NCBI GenBank assembly: GCA_910575565.1
Contig: CAJTFL010000007.1
Span: 1 to 64,000, forward strand
Length of the DNA: 64,000 nt
From: Lachnospiraceae bacterium
GTDB lineage: Bacteria; Bacillota; Clostridia; Lachnospirales; Lachnospiraceae
Direction: 5' to 3'
Below the pieces are notes generated by a model. It was not told the DNA's origin and did not search any database. It saw only the letters and a list, made by a program, of their open reading frames with translations. Of the stretch, positions 43,793 through 52,214 are shown in pieces. The translations under genes and the position numbers were made by a program. The number at the start of each line of letters is the position of its first letter. The first letter of the stretch is position 1.

Positions 43793-44062
43793 TTATAAGT
43801 AGATTTCTGACATCCTCCGCAGGTACTCTGCCATTTTGTCATCTATAGTTGCCCCGCTTTCCTGGAACCTGACCTTTACCACATAGTCTCCGATCCGGTT
43901 CACATAGACGTTCTTTGTCTGTTCGGCAAAAGCCGCCAGTTTTTTCTCCACCGGCTGTGAAGTATCGATATGAATATCCCGCAAGTCGGTCAGTTCAGAA
44001 ATGTCCACGGTGCGAATATCGGTCTGTGCCATTTTTGCAAGCATCTCTTTTGTCAGCTTCAT
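43793..44062 (-). CDS. DUF6870-like small protein
   Basis: The 89-residue protein has VDISELTDLRDIHIDTSQPV and YVNRIGDYVVKVRFQESGAT, a pattern of DUF6870 proteins that sit next to recombinase genes at ends of clostridial elements. GGGAGG lies five bases before the ATG. Its ATG overlaps by four bases the stop of a 30-codon frame upstream (start 44151). It is probably the outermost ICE gene on this side. Confidence 0.7.
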   Translation of the reverse strand: MKLTKEMLAKMAQTDIRTVDISELTDLRDIHIDTSQPVEKKLAAFAEQTKNVYVNRIGDYVVKVRFQESGATIDDKMAEYLRRMSEIYL

Positions 44063-44380
44063 GGCAGCCTCCCTTCCAGTATTCTGGTTCTGCCGCCAGC
44101 AGATGCGCTGTCCTGATTTTGTTCTGCGGCTGTCTGCTGACCCGTATCCATTTTATTTTTCTTTTGGATTGTCCTATGACAACCCGGATTGTCCTTTTTT
44201 TCTGCAATTGTCCCTGCCCGGATAGCCGCTATATCGATGACCAAAAGAAGATGTGAAAAAGCGATAACAGCAACAGGCCGGGATTCAGAAATATGCTGCT
44301 TCCAGCACTTGAAAAAACTTCCGTTTTTCAGTATACTAAATTCATTACAATACATGAAAGGAACCACGATTTAACCGACT
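44063..44380. other. ICE-chromosome junction region
   Basis: No long gene. A short minus-strand frame from 44151 ends ...GGRTRILEGRLP and abuts the DUF6870-like start. It is possibly an ICE remnant. The sequence then becomes AT-rich. A -10-like TATACT occurs near 44333 for the solute-binding gene. The exact attachment site cannot be read without the other end. Confidence 0.4.
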
Positions 44381-45616
44381 ATGAAAAAGATATATCCCTG
44401 TCTCTTTTTATCGCTGACCAGCCTGCTTTTCTGCTATGGCTGTAAATCTCAGGAATCTCTTCCCGCAGACAACGCCCAGCCGTCCGCCCCCATTTCCCTG
44501 ACCGTTTGGGGCGGTGAGGAAGATGAAGCGCTTTTGGAAGAAATTTTTACTTCTTTCCAATCCCATTACGCCGATCAGGCCACGTTTCAAATTACCTATC
44601 AGCCCCAAAGTGAATCGAGCTGCAAAGACGCACTGCTGGAAAATTTAGAAGGCGGCGCCGATGTCTTTGCTTTTGCCGACGATCAGGTGGCGGCACTTGC
44701 AGCTGCCGGGGCGCTTGACCCGATAGAAAACCAGGAGACCATACGAGATGCCAATCTCTCTGCTTCGGTGGAAGCTGCCTCGGTGGACGGTACGCTCTAC
44801 GCCTACCCCCTGACCGCGGATAACGGCTACTTTCTCTACTATAATAAGGCATACTTTTCCGAAAACGATATTCAAAGCTTAAACCGCATGGTCGAAATAG
44901 CCGCCGAAAAGGAACGGCTGGTGACGATGGACTGGACCTCCGCCTGGTATGTTTATGCCTTTTTTGGAAATACCGGCCTGCGCGTAGGCCTGAATGAGGA
45001 CGGCCTTACCAACTACTGCACCTGGAACAGCACCGACGGCGCCATCCGCGGCGTTGACGTTGCTAGGGCAATGATGGAAATTGCCAAAAGCCCGGGCTTT
45101 GCCAGCCGAACTGATACGGACTTTCTGTCCGGGGTACAGGATGGGACGGTAATTGCCGGCGTCAGCGGCGTGTGGAACAGCGTCGCCATTGAAAATGCCT
45201 GGGGAAACGACATGGGTGCTGCCAAGCTCCCCACCTATACCTGCAACCATCAGCAGGTACAGATGGCTTCCTTTTCCGGCTGTAAACTAATCGGTGTAAA
45301 CGCCTATTCGCCGCATAAGGAATGGGCCGAAAAGCTTGCCGAATGGATCAGCAGCGAAAGCAATCAAACCCTGCGTTTTCAAAAGCGGGGCCAGGGGCCG
45401 TCAAATATCCAGGCGGCAAACTCTCCCGCAGTCCAGACCTCCCCTGCCATTACTGCCCTTTTGGCTCAATCCGAATTTTCCCAGCTGCAGCGGGTAGGCG
45501 GAAAGTTCTGGGATCCGGTCACTGCCTTTGCCACAAGCATGGCGGAGCAAAATCCATCCGGCGCATCGCTTCAGGAACAGCTTGACCGGATGGTAGAGGG
45601 CATTACGGCGCGGTAA
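44381..45616 (+). CDS. Extracellular solute-binding lipoprotein
   Basis: The 411-residue protein has a lipoprotein signal (LFLSLTSLLFCYGC, lipobox Cys21). A family-1 type sugar-binding fold follows (SLTVWGGEEDEALLEEIF, YAYPLTADNGYFLYYNKAYF, VIAGVSGVWNSVAIENAWG). It would bind a solute, perhaps an oligosaccharide, at the cell surface. No ABC permease genes follow; instead a chemoreceptor gene starts 62 bp downstream. It may therefore present ligand to the receptor. The nearest GGAA is far from the ATG, so the start is slightly uncertain. Confidence 0.85.
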   Translation: MKKIYPCLFLSLTSLLFCYGCKSQESLPADNAQPSAPISLTVWGGEEDEALLEEIFTSFQSHYADQATFQITYQPQSESSCKDALLENLEGGADVFAFADDQVAALAAAGALDPIENQETIRDANLSASVEAASVDGTLYAYPLTADNGYFLYYNKAYFSENDIQSLNRMVEIAAEKERLVTMDWTSAWYVYAFFGNTGLRVGLNEDGLTNYCTWNSTDGAIRGVDVARAMMEIAKSPGFASRTDTDFLSGVQDGTVIAGVSGVWNSVAIENAWGNDMGAAKLPTYTCNHQQVQMASFSGCKLIGVNAYSPHKEWAEKLAEWISSESNQTLRFQKRGQGPSNIQAANSPAVQTSPAITALLAQSEFSQLQRVGGKFWDPVTAFATSMAEQNPSGASLQEQLDRMVEGITAR

Positions 45617-45678
45617 ACTTAACCCATCAAGGAAGTCCCGCACTTCTATAATTATTTAATCCTTTGGAGGAAAACCGT

Positions 45679-47265
45679 ATGAAAGGCAAGTTAACACTTC
45701 AGCAGCGCCTGATTCTGCCCATTATATTATTAGGGCTGATTACCCTGCTGTCCAATATCCTTGCAGCATTCAGTATACATAACGTTAATGCCAATGCAGG
45801 AATTATCGTCGATCAATACATGGTCAGCGAAGCACGGCTGGAGGATATCCGCCGCTCTATGATGAATATTCACCGGCTGGCCCTGTCCCACATTGTAGCG
45901 GCAGATCACACTACAATGATTAAACTGGTAAAGGAAATCAAGGCAGAGGAGGCAAGTCTGGACGAAAAACTGGAAGAATATGCAGGATTTGTCGCCCGGG
46001 AGGATCAGGAAACTTACGCCACACTTCTTGATGCCTATGACTCGTTTAAACATTCCCTGGTTTTTCTGGTCTGTGCCAGTGCTGACAGCAAGACACAGGA
46101 AGCCTACGCCATGGCAAACGGCGATGTAGCCCTGTGGAGCGGCAATGCGGAAGAAAACATCAATACCCTCTACACTTCCGTCAGCACCCAGGCTAAGGCC
46201 GCACGCAGCCGCCTTACTGTGGTCTATTTCATTTCCCTGTTCACCAGCGCCGCCACGCTGACCGCAGGAATTTTCCTGGTGCTTGCCGCCTTCCGCATGA
46301 TCCGAAAACATGTCATTTCCCCCATCCGGGATGCCATGGAAACTTTGCAAAACAGCTCCGAGCGCATTGACGGCGTCGTGGGTGAAGTGCGGAAGCGAAC
46401 CCGCACATCCAGGGATAATGTGCACAGGCTTTCCGGGCTTACCGACGAACTCTCCGCCGCATTTGAAGAAATCGCCGGCAATGCCTCCGCTATCCGGGAC
46501 AATGCCTCCGGCACTCAAAGCGATGTAAAAGAAACCAGCGAGGAGTGTCTTGCCATCACCGCCTACTCTGTGGAAATGTGCGGGCGCGCAGAAAATTTAG
46601 AGCGCTCTGCACAGGAAAATAAAGAAGCCATCCGGGAAAAAACCGAGGAAATTATGTCCGTATTAAACAGCGCCATTGAACAAAGCCGAAGCGTAAGCCA
46701 AATTGACCTGTTAATCCATGATATTCTTTCCATTTCCTCCTCCACCGACTTAATTGCCATCAATGCCTCCATCGAGGCCACACGCGCCGGAGAGGCAGGC
46801 AAGGGCTTTGCCGTTGTCGCACAGGAAATCCGCAAGCTTGCCGACTCCTGCGCCGAAACCGCCGGGCACATCCAGCAGGTGAGCAAGGTCGTTACCCATG
46901 CCGTAGACAACCTCTCCAAAAACGCCCGCGAACTGGTCGATTACCTTGGACAGAACATCCTGGCGCAATTTGAACTATCTGTTCAGTCCGGTCAGCAATA
47001 CCGCAAGGATGCAGCCTATATCGAACATTCCATGGAAGCCTTTAACCAGCGGACAGACCGCCTGAAAAATGCCATGGACGAAATTGCCGCTTCCATCATT
47101 GGCATCTCCGAGGCAATCGAAAGCGCCCTGCCCGATGTCACCGGCACGGCAAACAGCACACACCGATTAGCTGAGGACATGGCAGAAATTGCCGCCCGCA
47201 TGGATACCAATCAGGAAATCGTGGGGGAATTACAAAAACAGATGGAGGCTTTGGCGAATTTGTAG
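45679..47265 (+). CDS. Methyl-accepting chemotaxis protein
   Basis: The 528-residue receptor has a first membrane helix ([20 protein letters not shown]), a helical extracellular sensor of four-helix-bundle type, a second helix near 180-205, a HAMP-like linker ([13 protein letters not shown]) and a signalling hairpin ([20 protein letters not shown]). It would control CheA activity or a related pathway. GGAGGAAA precedes ATG 45679. It likely forms an operon with the solute-binding lipoprotein. Confidence 0.9.
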   Translation: MKGKLTLQQRLILPIILLGLITLLSNILAAFSIHNVNANAGIIVDQYMVSEARLEDIRRSMMNIHRLALSHIVAADHTTMIKLVKEIKAEEASLDEKLEEYAGFVAREDQETYATLLDAYDSFKHSLVFLVCASADSKTQEAYAMANGDVALWSGNAEENINTLYTSVSTQAKAARSRLTVVYFISLFTSAATLTAGIFLVLAAFRMIRKHVISPIRDAMETLQNSSERIDGVVGEVRKRTRTSRDNVHRLSGLTDELSAAFEEIAGNASAIRDNASGTQSDVKETSEECLAITAYSVEMCGRAENLERSAQENKEAIREKTEEIMSVLNSAIEQSRSVSQIDLLIHDILSISSSTDLIAINASIEATRAGEAGKGFAVVAQEIRKLADSCAETAGHIQQVSKVVTHAVDNLSKNARELVDYLGQNILAQFELSVQSGQQYRKDAAYIEHSMEAFNQRTDRLKNAMDEIAASIIGISEAIESALPDVTGTANSTHRLAEDMAEIAARMDTNQEIVGELQKQMEALANL

Positions 47266-47398
47266 AGGGGGCATCAGCATCCAGCAGCCCCGTTTCCATC
47301 AACGCCTGGAGCTGCCTGGCATTGACGCCATTCTCCACATATTCCTCCGAAAAATCCATCCAGCACCGGATGGCCTTTTCCTCCTGGATGGCGGACAA
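47138..47398 (-). pseudogene. Gene remnant antisense to the receptor 3' end
   Basis: The first 45 codons (AIQEEKAIRCWMDFSEEYVE, ARQLQALMETGLLDADAP) have protein-like codon use, but the frame then runs antisense into the chemoreceptor gene and has only a TTG start without a ribosome site. It is probably a truncated copy of an unrecognised gene. Confidence 0.3.
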
Positions 47399-47490
47399 AA
47401 TACATGATTTCCGAAATCTTCCAGAATCTCAGAAAATAGCTGCGAACATATAGAAAAGATTTTATAATCGTTTGATATTAGACGGGAGAA

Positions 47491-47650
47491 TGTTATTTTA
47501 GTGTCAAGTTGCCTGATCTTCTAATTTAAGGGATTAAAATAGTTTGTTTCCATCCCTTCCGCCATTTTTCACAACGGCTTTTCTCTTGGACGAAATCAGC
47601 AAAACCCATTGACTTTTCGGGATTTCCTCTAACTTGACACTATAATAACA
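47491..47650. mobile_element. MITE-like element with 20-bp inverted repeats
   Basis: TGTTATTTTAGTGTCAAGTT at 47491-47510 and the complement of 47631-47650 match at 19 of 20 bases. The 160-bp unit has no gene. Its right end supplies the last codons and stop of the S8 protease gene. The match weakens further out (GGGAGAA against GGGATAA). No clear target duplication was seen. Confidence 0.65.
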
Positions 47651-49329
47651 TTATCCCCCAACTGCGGATTCGGCCACGTCTCAAACCCTGGCAGCTGCCT
47701 GGCTCCTCTCTGCAGATATGCCTTTACTTTTTCCCCATAAAGAAAGGGATCATTCCCCTTAACGATTCCCCACTCCATGATCAAAGCCGCCGCCCCAGTG
47801 ACAAATGGGGCGGCAAAGGAAGTCCCTGTCACGCGTTCATACCCGCCTCCCGCCGCCGGGGCTGTAATATTCGTTCCCGGAGCGGCCAGATCCGGCTTTA
47901 CCTGGTTAAGGCGGGTATAGCCCCTGCCGGAAAATTGCGCATAGGACTGGTAGCTTGGATCATAGGCTCCCACGGTAATCGCCTTCCCTGCCGTGGAAGG
48001 GATGGTTAAAGTGGTATCCGGGGATGCCCCTAAAAAGCGGGTAGACGGATTTAGCAGGTTATGGGAGGGAAGCCACAGATCATACTGGCCGGACAGTATC
48101 TTTACCGGCTCTAAAAGAATCCTCCAGATCCCGCTGCCGATATACGTCTGCTCAGGGATAAAGTCTAAATAGATTTCCTGGAACCGGCTGTAAGGGCTGG
48201 GCTTCCCGTAGTAAACCAAGATCCTTGTTTCCCCCTGGGCACTTCTATACCTGTACCGCTGAGGCCCCAGCGTTTCCGAAAACGGCCCCAGCTGCTCCCC
48301 GGAAGGGGCAACTAACGTGACCCGGAACTGATCGGCATAAGCTTTCCACAGCTGGACGCTAAGGCTGGTTTCATAGGGCGCCACCGAGACCAGGATCTCC
48401 GCTTGTCTCCCCTCTGAAAGCACACCCGAGGCATGGCCTGCGCTTCCGCCTTCATTGCCGCTTCCCACCACAATCACATTCCGCCCAAATCCTGCGGCCT
48501 CATCCATAAAGGTTTCCAGCAAACTGGTTCCGTCATGGGAACCGTAGGTGTTTCCGATGCTGATGTTTACCGCAATCGGCCTGCCAAGCTCCACCGCTTT
48601 TTTTAGGACAAAGTCCAGCGCCCGCATCAGCTGGGTCGTCCTGGGAAACCCCTCCGCCTGAGCCGTGCCAAGCTTTACCACGATAAGGCTGCTCCCATAA
48701 GCCGCTCCCCGGTAAAGCCCTCCCGAATCCCGGCCGTTTCCGGCGGCAATCCCGGCCACTGCCGTCCCGTGGCCGCTCACGTCCACGGAAGGCACTGTCA
48801 CCTGCCCTTCCCCCCTGGCAGGAGCATTCAACGCTTCATTAATCTGGGCTTCGTCATAAATCTGTTCCAGCACCTGATCCCACAGGAACAATATCCGGGT
48901 GGAGCCGTCCTCATTCCGGAAATCCCGATGGAAATAGTCAATCCCGGAATCCAAAATCCCCACCAGCACCCCCGCCCCGCTAAGGCCCAGGCCGCCCTCC
49001 TGCACCCCGGCAAAGCAAGAGGCTGCCTTTGCCTGGTTAACGGCAAAAAACAGCCTCTTTGGTTTTTCCATATATTCTATTTGCGGAAAATTGCTGACCG
49101 CAGGCAGCAGGCTCTGGGGAACCCATAAAATCCCATACCCGCCAAGCAGCTCTTCACCGCGGATCCCTAAAGCAAACACCTCCTCCAGGCTCCCGGAATA
49201 CCGGACAATCACTTCCCACGTCTTCTCCTGGGGATCGTATCCGGTCTCTAAATCCAGGGATTTCTCCCTCTCCTCCGGCGTGGCATCCACCGCCAGGTTT
49301 AAAAGGTTTTCCATTTTCTGATCTTCCAT
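47629..49329 (-). CDS. Csp-like S8 subtilisin family protease
   Basis: The 566-residue protease has an N-terminal prodomain (to about residue 95) and the triad Asp127 (ILDSGID), His187 (SGHGTAVAG) and Ser504 (GTSFAAPFV), so it should be active. No signal peptide is visible. Relatives (CspB/CspBA) act in spore germination or as cytoplasmic/spore proteases. The end WPNPQLG-DNVIIVSS departs from the family's usual aromatic-Gly tail, because the last six to nine codons come from an inverted-repeat element. AGGAG precedes the ATG. Confidence 0.88.
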   Translation of the reverse strand: MEDQKMENLLNLAVDATPEEREKSLDLETGYDPQEKTWEVIVRYSGSLEEVFALGIRGEELLGGYGILWVPQSLLPAVSNFPQIEYMEKPKRLFFAVNQAKAASCFAGVQEGGLGLSGAGVLVGILDSGIDYFHRDFRNEDGSTRILFLWDQVLEQIYDEAQINEALNAPARGEGQVTVPSVDVSGHGTAVAGIAAGNGRDSGGLYRGAAYGSSLIVVKLGTAQAEGFPRTTQLMRALDFVLKKAVELGRPIAVNISIGNTYGSHDGTSLLETFMDEAAGFGRNVIVVGSGNEGGSAGHASGVLSEGRQAEILVSVAPYETSLSVQLWKAYADQFRVTLVAPSGEQLGPFSETLGPQRYRYRSAQGETRILVYYGKPSPYSRFQEIYLDFIPEQTYIGSGIWRILLEPVKILSGQYDLWLPSHNLLNPSTRFLGASPDTTLTIPSTAGKAITVGAYDPSYQSYAQFSGRGYTRLNQVKPDLAAPGTNITAPAAGGGYERVTGTSFAAPFVTGAAALIMEWGIVKGNDPFLYGEKVKAYLQRGARQLPGFETWPNPQLGDNVIIVSS

Positions 49330-49507
49330 GAAAAACTCCTGATTACCCTTTACAGACAGTTTACCCGACTCGGCAGCAATTTATGCCTGCTCCGCCCGCT
49401 GCCCTGCTCCTTTTCGCTCATAAACGGATGCGCCCTCAGCGGGAATCGATAGATGAAAATTCGTGCGGGCACGACTTTCACCTATGCGGTTCCCACTGGC
49501 TGAACGA

Positions 49508-50428
49508 TCACTTTAAAAAACCATTAATAATCTGATTCTCCGCCTCTTCCTCCGTAAGCCCCAAGGTCATCAGCTTAACGATCTGCTCCCCGGCAATCTT
49601 TCCGATAGCCGCCTCATGGATCAATGCCGCATCCGGATGATTGGCCGTCAGCTCAGGAACCGCCGCAATCTTGGCATTGTCCATAATGATGGCATCGCAC
49701 TCCGTATGCCCTGCACACTCCGCATTGCCATTGATCTTGGAGATAAACGTCTGCTCCGACTCCTCCCTGGCCACGGATCGGGAGATCACATTGGCGCTGG
49801 CATCCTTGCCGTTTAAGCTTACCTCAAAGCTGCTGACCGCCTTCTGGCTGCCGTGGGTCAAAAGCCTTTCCCGGATAACCAGCTTGGCTCCGGAAGCCAG
49901 ATCTGCCGTGGTGGAACGGTTGGTGGAATCCACGCCTTTTAGCTGGGTCATCTCCATTTCCATGTAGCTGCCTTCTTCCATGGTCACTTCCGTTCCCGGG
50001 TTTAAGATCCGGCCTCCCCGGCCTTCTCCGCTGCCGTAATGCTTTTCCACGTATTTCACCTTTGCGTTTTTCCCAACGAAAAAGCGGTGCACGCCGTCAT
50101 GCTCCGAATCCTGGCTGCCGCAGTTATGGATGCCGCACCCGGCCACAATCACCACATCCGCATCCTCGCCAATGTAAAAATCATTATAAACCGTTTCCTT
50201 CAAGCCGCTTTCGCTTAACACCACCGGGATATGCACGCTCTCGTTTTTCGTCCCCGGCCGGATGCGGATATCGATGCCGCTGCCATCCTCCTTTGACACG
50301 ATGTCGATATTGGCCGTGGTGTTCCGGCTGGCGGTCTGGCCGTTCGCCCGGATATTGTAAGCGCCCTCCGGCACGGCGTGGAGATCCGCCACCTGCTCCA
50401 ATATGGTCATTTGGATTTCATCTACCAT
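49508..50428 (-). CDS. sufB: SufB/SufD-like Fe-S scaffold protein
   Basis: The 306-residue protein shows the SufB/D beta-helix core (DFYIGEDADVVIVAGCGIHN, FVGKNAKVKYVEKHYG) and the C-terminal signature HPDAALIHEAAIGKIAGEQI. With SufC it forms a reduced two-component (SmsCB-type) Fe-S assembly system, as found in many anaerobes. Its ATG overlaps the sufC stop by one base (TAATG). No SufS or SufU is nearby. Confidence 0.88.
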   Translation of the reverse strand: MVDEIQMTILEQVADLHAVPEGAYNIRANGQTASRNTTANIDIVSKEDGSGIDIRIRPGTKNESVHIPVVLSESGLKETVYNDFYIGEDADVVIVAGCGIHNCGSQDSEHDGVHRFFVGKNAKVKYVEKHYGSGEGRGGRILNPGTEVTMEEGSYMEMEMTQLKGVDSTNRSTTADLASGAKLVIRERLLTHGSQKAVSSFEVSLNGKDASANVISRSVAREESEQTFISKINGNAECAGHTECDAIIMDNAKIAAVPELTANHPDAALIHEAAIGKIAGEQIVKLMTLGLTEEEAENQIINGFLK

Positions 50429-51168
50429 TACCGCTCACCTCCCTGATAAAACTTGCTGCAGGCATCCACCGCTGAGGTTGTCCCCATAATCCGGGGCAGG
50501 ATCTCATCCCGGCTTCCCTCCATGGTAATCTGCCCGTCTGCAATCACCACAATCCGATCCGCAATATTTAAGATCCGCTCCTGGTGGGAAATGATTAAGA
50601 TTGCCCCCCTGGTGCTTTCCCGCATCCGCTCAAACACCTGGATTAAGTTGCGGAAGCTCCACAGATCGATCCCTGCCTCCGGCTCATCAAAAACGGAAAG
50701 CCTGGATTTCCTGGCAAGGACGGTGGCGATCTCAATCCGCTTCAACTCCCCTCCGGAAAGGCTGGCATTGATTTCCCGGTTAATGTAGTCCTTGGCACAC
50801 AAGCCCACTTCGGATAAGTATTTGCAGGCATCCGCCGCCGACAGCTTTTCCTTTGCCGCCAAGCGCAAAAGATCCAGCACCTGGATCCCCTTAAACCGGA
50901 CAGGCTGCTGGAAGGCGTAGCTTATCCCGGCATTAGCCCGGTCAGTAATGCCCTTATCCGTAATGTCCTTCCCATCAAAATAAATCCGGCCAGCCGTAGG
51001 CTTTTCAATCCCGGCAATCAATTTTGCCAAAGTGGATTTTCCGCCGCCGTTGGGGCCGGTAATCACCACAAATTTCCCTTCCTCTATGGTCAGGTTCAGA
51101 TGGCTAATGATCCCTTTTTCCCCTTTCGCATCGGGTACATCAAAGGACAGATTCTCTAACGTAAGCAT
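50428..51168 (-). CDS. sufC: SufC-like ABC ATPase
   Basis: The 246-residue ATPase has Walker A GPNGGGKST (38-46), signature ASLSGGELKR and Walker B LSVFDEPEAGID. It powers Fe-S cluster assembly with SufB. I start at ATG 51168, which AGGAGGAG supports; the frame upstream has no ribosome site. Confidence 0.92.
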   Translation of the reverse strand: MLTLENLSFDVPDAKGEKGIISHLNLTIEEGKFVVITGPNGGGKSTLAKLIAGIEKPTAGRIYFDGKDITDKGITDRANAGISYAFQQPVRFKGIQVLDLLRLAAKEKLSAADACKYLSEVGLCAKDYINREINASLSGGELKRIEIATVLARKSRLSVFDEPEAGIDLWSFRNLIQVFERMRESTRGAILIISHQERILNIADRIVVIADGQITMEGSRDEILPRIMGTTSAVDACSKFYQGGER

Positions 51169-51483
51169 ATGCTCCTCCTGATCGTAATGATGTTGTTGAG
51201 GCCAAAAGATTTTCTGACCCCTATGATGCCGGATCGTTATACGCTTCATGTCCCCACAATCCGAATCATGTTATTCGATTTTTAAAACCGCTTTCCTCAT
51301 TATATACCATTTTCCCCAACTTTACCAGCATATTTCAAAAGCCCCACAGCCCCTTGCCGGCTGTCTGATCTTCATTTCCTAAACCAATCAATCCAATTCC
51401 TGCCATCCTCCTTGCGCCGCCTTGATTAACCTTGACAAATCCCCCGCCTCCTTCTATAATGGGCGTGTTAAGAAGGAGGATAA
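51169..51483. other. Divergent intergenic region sufC / S component
   Basis: This contains the promoter of the S-component gene at 51432-51460 and, near 51201-51220, a motif GCCAAAAGATTTTCTGACCC. A similar sequence recurs near 59578. No riboswitch structure was recognised here. Confidence 0.5.
51432..51460 (+). promoter_or_regulatory. Consensus sigma-A promoter
   Basis: TTGACA (51432-51437) and TATAAT (51455-51460) are both perfect and are separated by 17 bp. An AAGGAGG site follows 13 bp downstream. Confidence 0.9.
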
Positions 51484-52110
51484 ATGATCATGGACGCTGC
51501 TGTTAAACCGAAACAAAAATTGCTGACCACAAAAAACATGGTTCTGATGGCCATGTTTGGCGCGCTGTCGGGCCTTTTGATGTATATCCAGGTTCCCGTG
51601 CCCTTTGCGCCGTCTTTTTATAAACTGGACTTTTGCGATGTGCCCGTTCTCGTCGGTTCTTTTGCCATGGGGCCTTTGGCGGGAACCATCATCGCCGCCT
51701 TAAAGATCCTGATCTCCTTAGTGCTAAGGGGAACCCAGACTGCCGGCGTGGGGGAATTTTCCAACTGGGTGCAGGCCTGCTCCCTGTCCATCCCTGCCGC
51801 CTTAATCTATCAGCACAAAAAAAGCCGGAAATCAGCCATGGCCGGAATCGTGGCCGGAATCGCAGCCATGGTGGCAATCGCCTGCTTTACTAATGCATAC
51901 ATCATGCTCCCCGCCTACGCCGCTGCCTTCCATATGCCCATCGACAACCTGATTGCCATGGGAAACGCCGTAAATCCCCGGATCGACAGCCTGATGGCTT
52001 TCATCCTGCTGGCGGTAGCTCCTTTCAATCTGTTAAAGGGCGCGCTGGTGGGCCTGATCACCACCCTGATCTACAAACGGATCAGCATCCTAATTAAAAC
52101 TAAAATTTAA
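51484..52110 (+). CDS. ECF transporter S component, RibU-like
   Basis: The 208-residue membrane protein has six hydrophobic segments and the pattern SFYKLDFCDVPVLVGSFAMG followed by PLAGTIIAALKILISL, typical of riboflavin-type S components. It would use the shared EcfAAT module to import a vitamin. An FMN riboswitch is not visible, so the substrate is less certain. AAGGAGG fits either ATG 51484 or ATG 51490. Confidence 0.8.
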   Translation: MIMDAAVKPKQKLLTTKNMVLMAMFGALSGLLMYIQVPVPFAPSFYKLDFCDVPVLVGSFAMGPLAGTIIAALKILISLVLRGTQTAGVGEFSNWVQACSLSIPAALIYQHKKSRKSAMAGIVAGIAAMVAIACFTNAYIMLPAYAAAFHMPIDNLIAMGNAVNPRIDSLMAFILLAVAPFNLLKGALVGLITTLIYKRISILIKTKI

Positions 52111-52118
52111 TGACTAAC

Positions 52119-52178
52119 TTGTGTTTCCCCCGAATATGCTTTATACTAAGTAGAATAGTAAAATGATCCTAGGATCAT
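52119..52178 (+). promoter_or_regulatory. Promoter and palindrome upstream of DUF885 gene
   Basis: TTGTGT (52119-52124) and TATACT (52142-52147) are 17 bp apart. The perfect 16-bp palindrome ATGATCCTAGGATCAT lies at 52163-52178, just downstream of the expected start site, where a repressor could bind. Confidence 0.55.
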
Positions 52179-52214
52179 CAAGCTGCACTTAACTGCTATT
52201 TGGAGGTCTGTCTT

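Larger units (their letters stand above)
1..44062. mobile_element. Tn1549-like ICE (left end outside window)
   Basis: The span contains a full gram-positive conjugation set: MOBP relaxase, MobC, VirD4, PcfB, VirB4, PrgI, VirB6-like protein, Maff2, NlpC/P60 hydrolase, TopB, sortase with surface protein, and LPD-type polyvalent proteins. Their order is that of Tn1549-like elements of Clostridia. Nearly all core genes lie on the minus strand with ATGA-type overlaps. The right boundary is inferred to lie between about 43.2 and 44.3 kb, where a serine-recombinase fragment and a DUF6870-like gene give way to chromosomal genes. No complete integrase is in the window. The left end is not visible. Confidence 0.85.

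Noticed and set aside
43590..43802. 70-residue plus-strand frame
   Set aside because: It is antisense to the 42-residue minus frame, with no ribosome site or family match.
51250..51483. FMN riboswitch before the RibU-like gene
   Set aside because: The conserved FMN aptamer blocks are missing; only a consensus promoter is seen.
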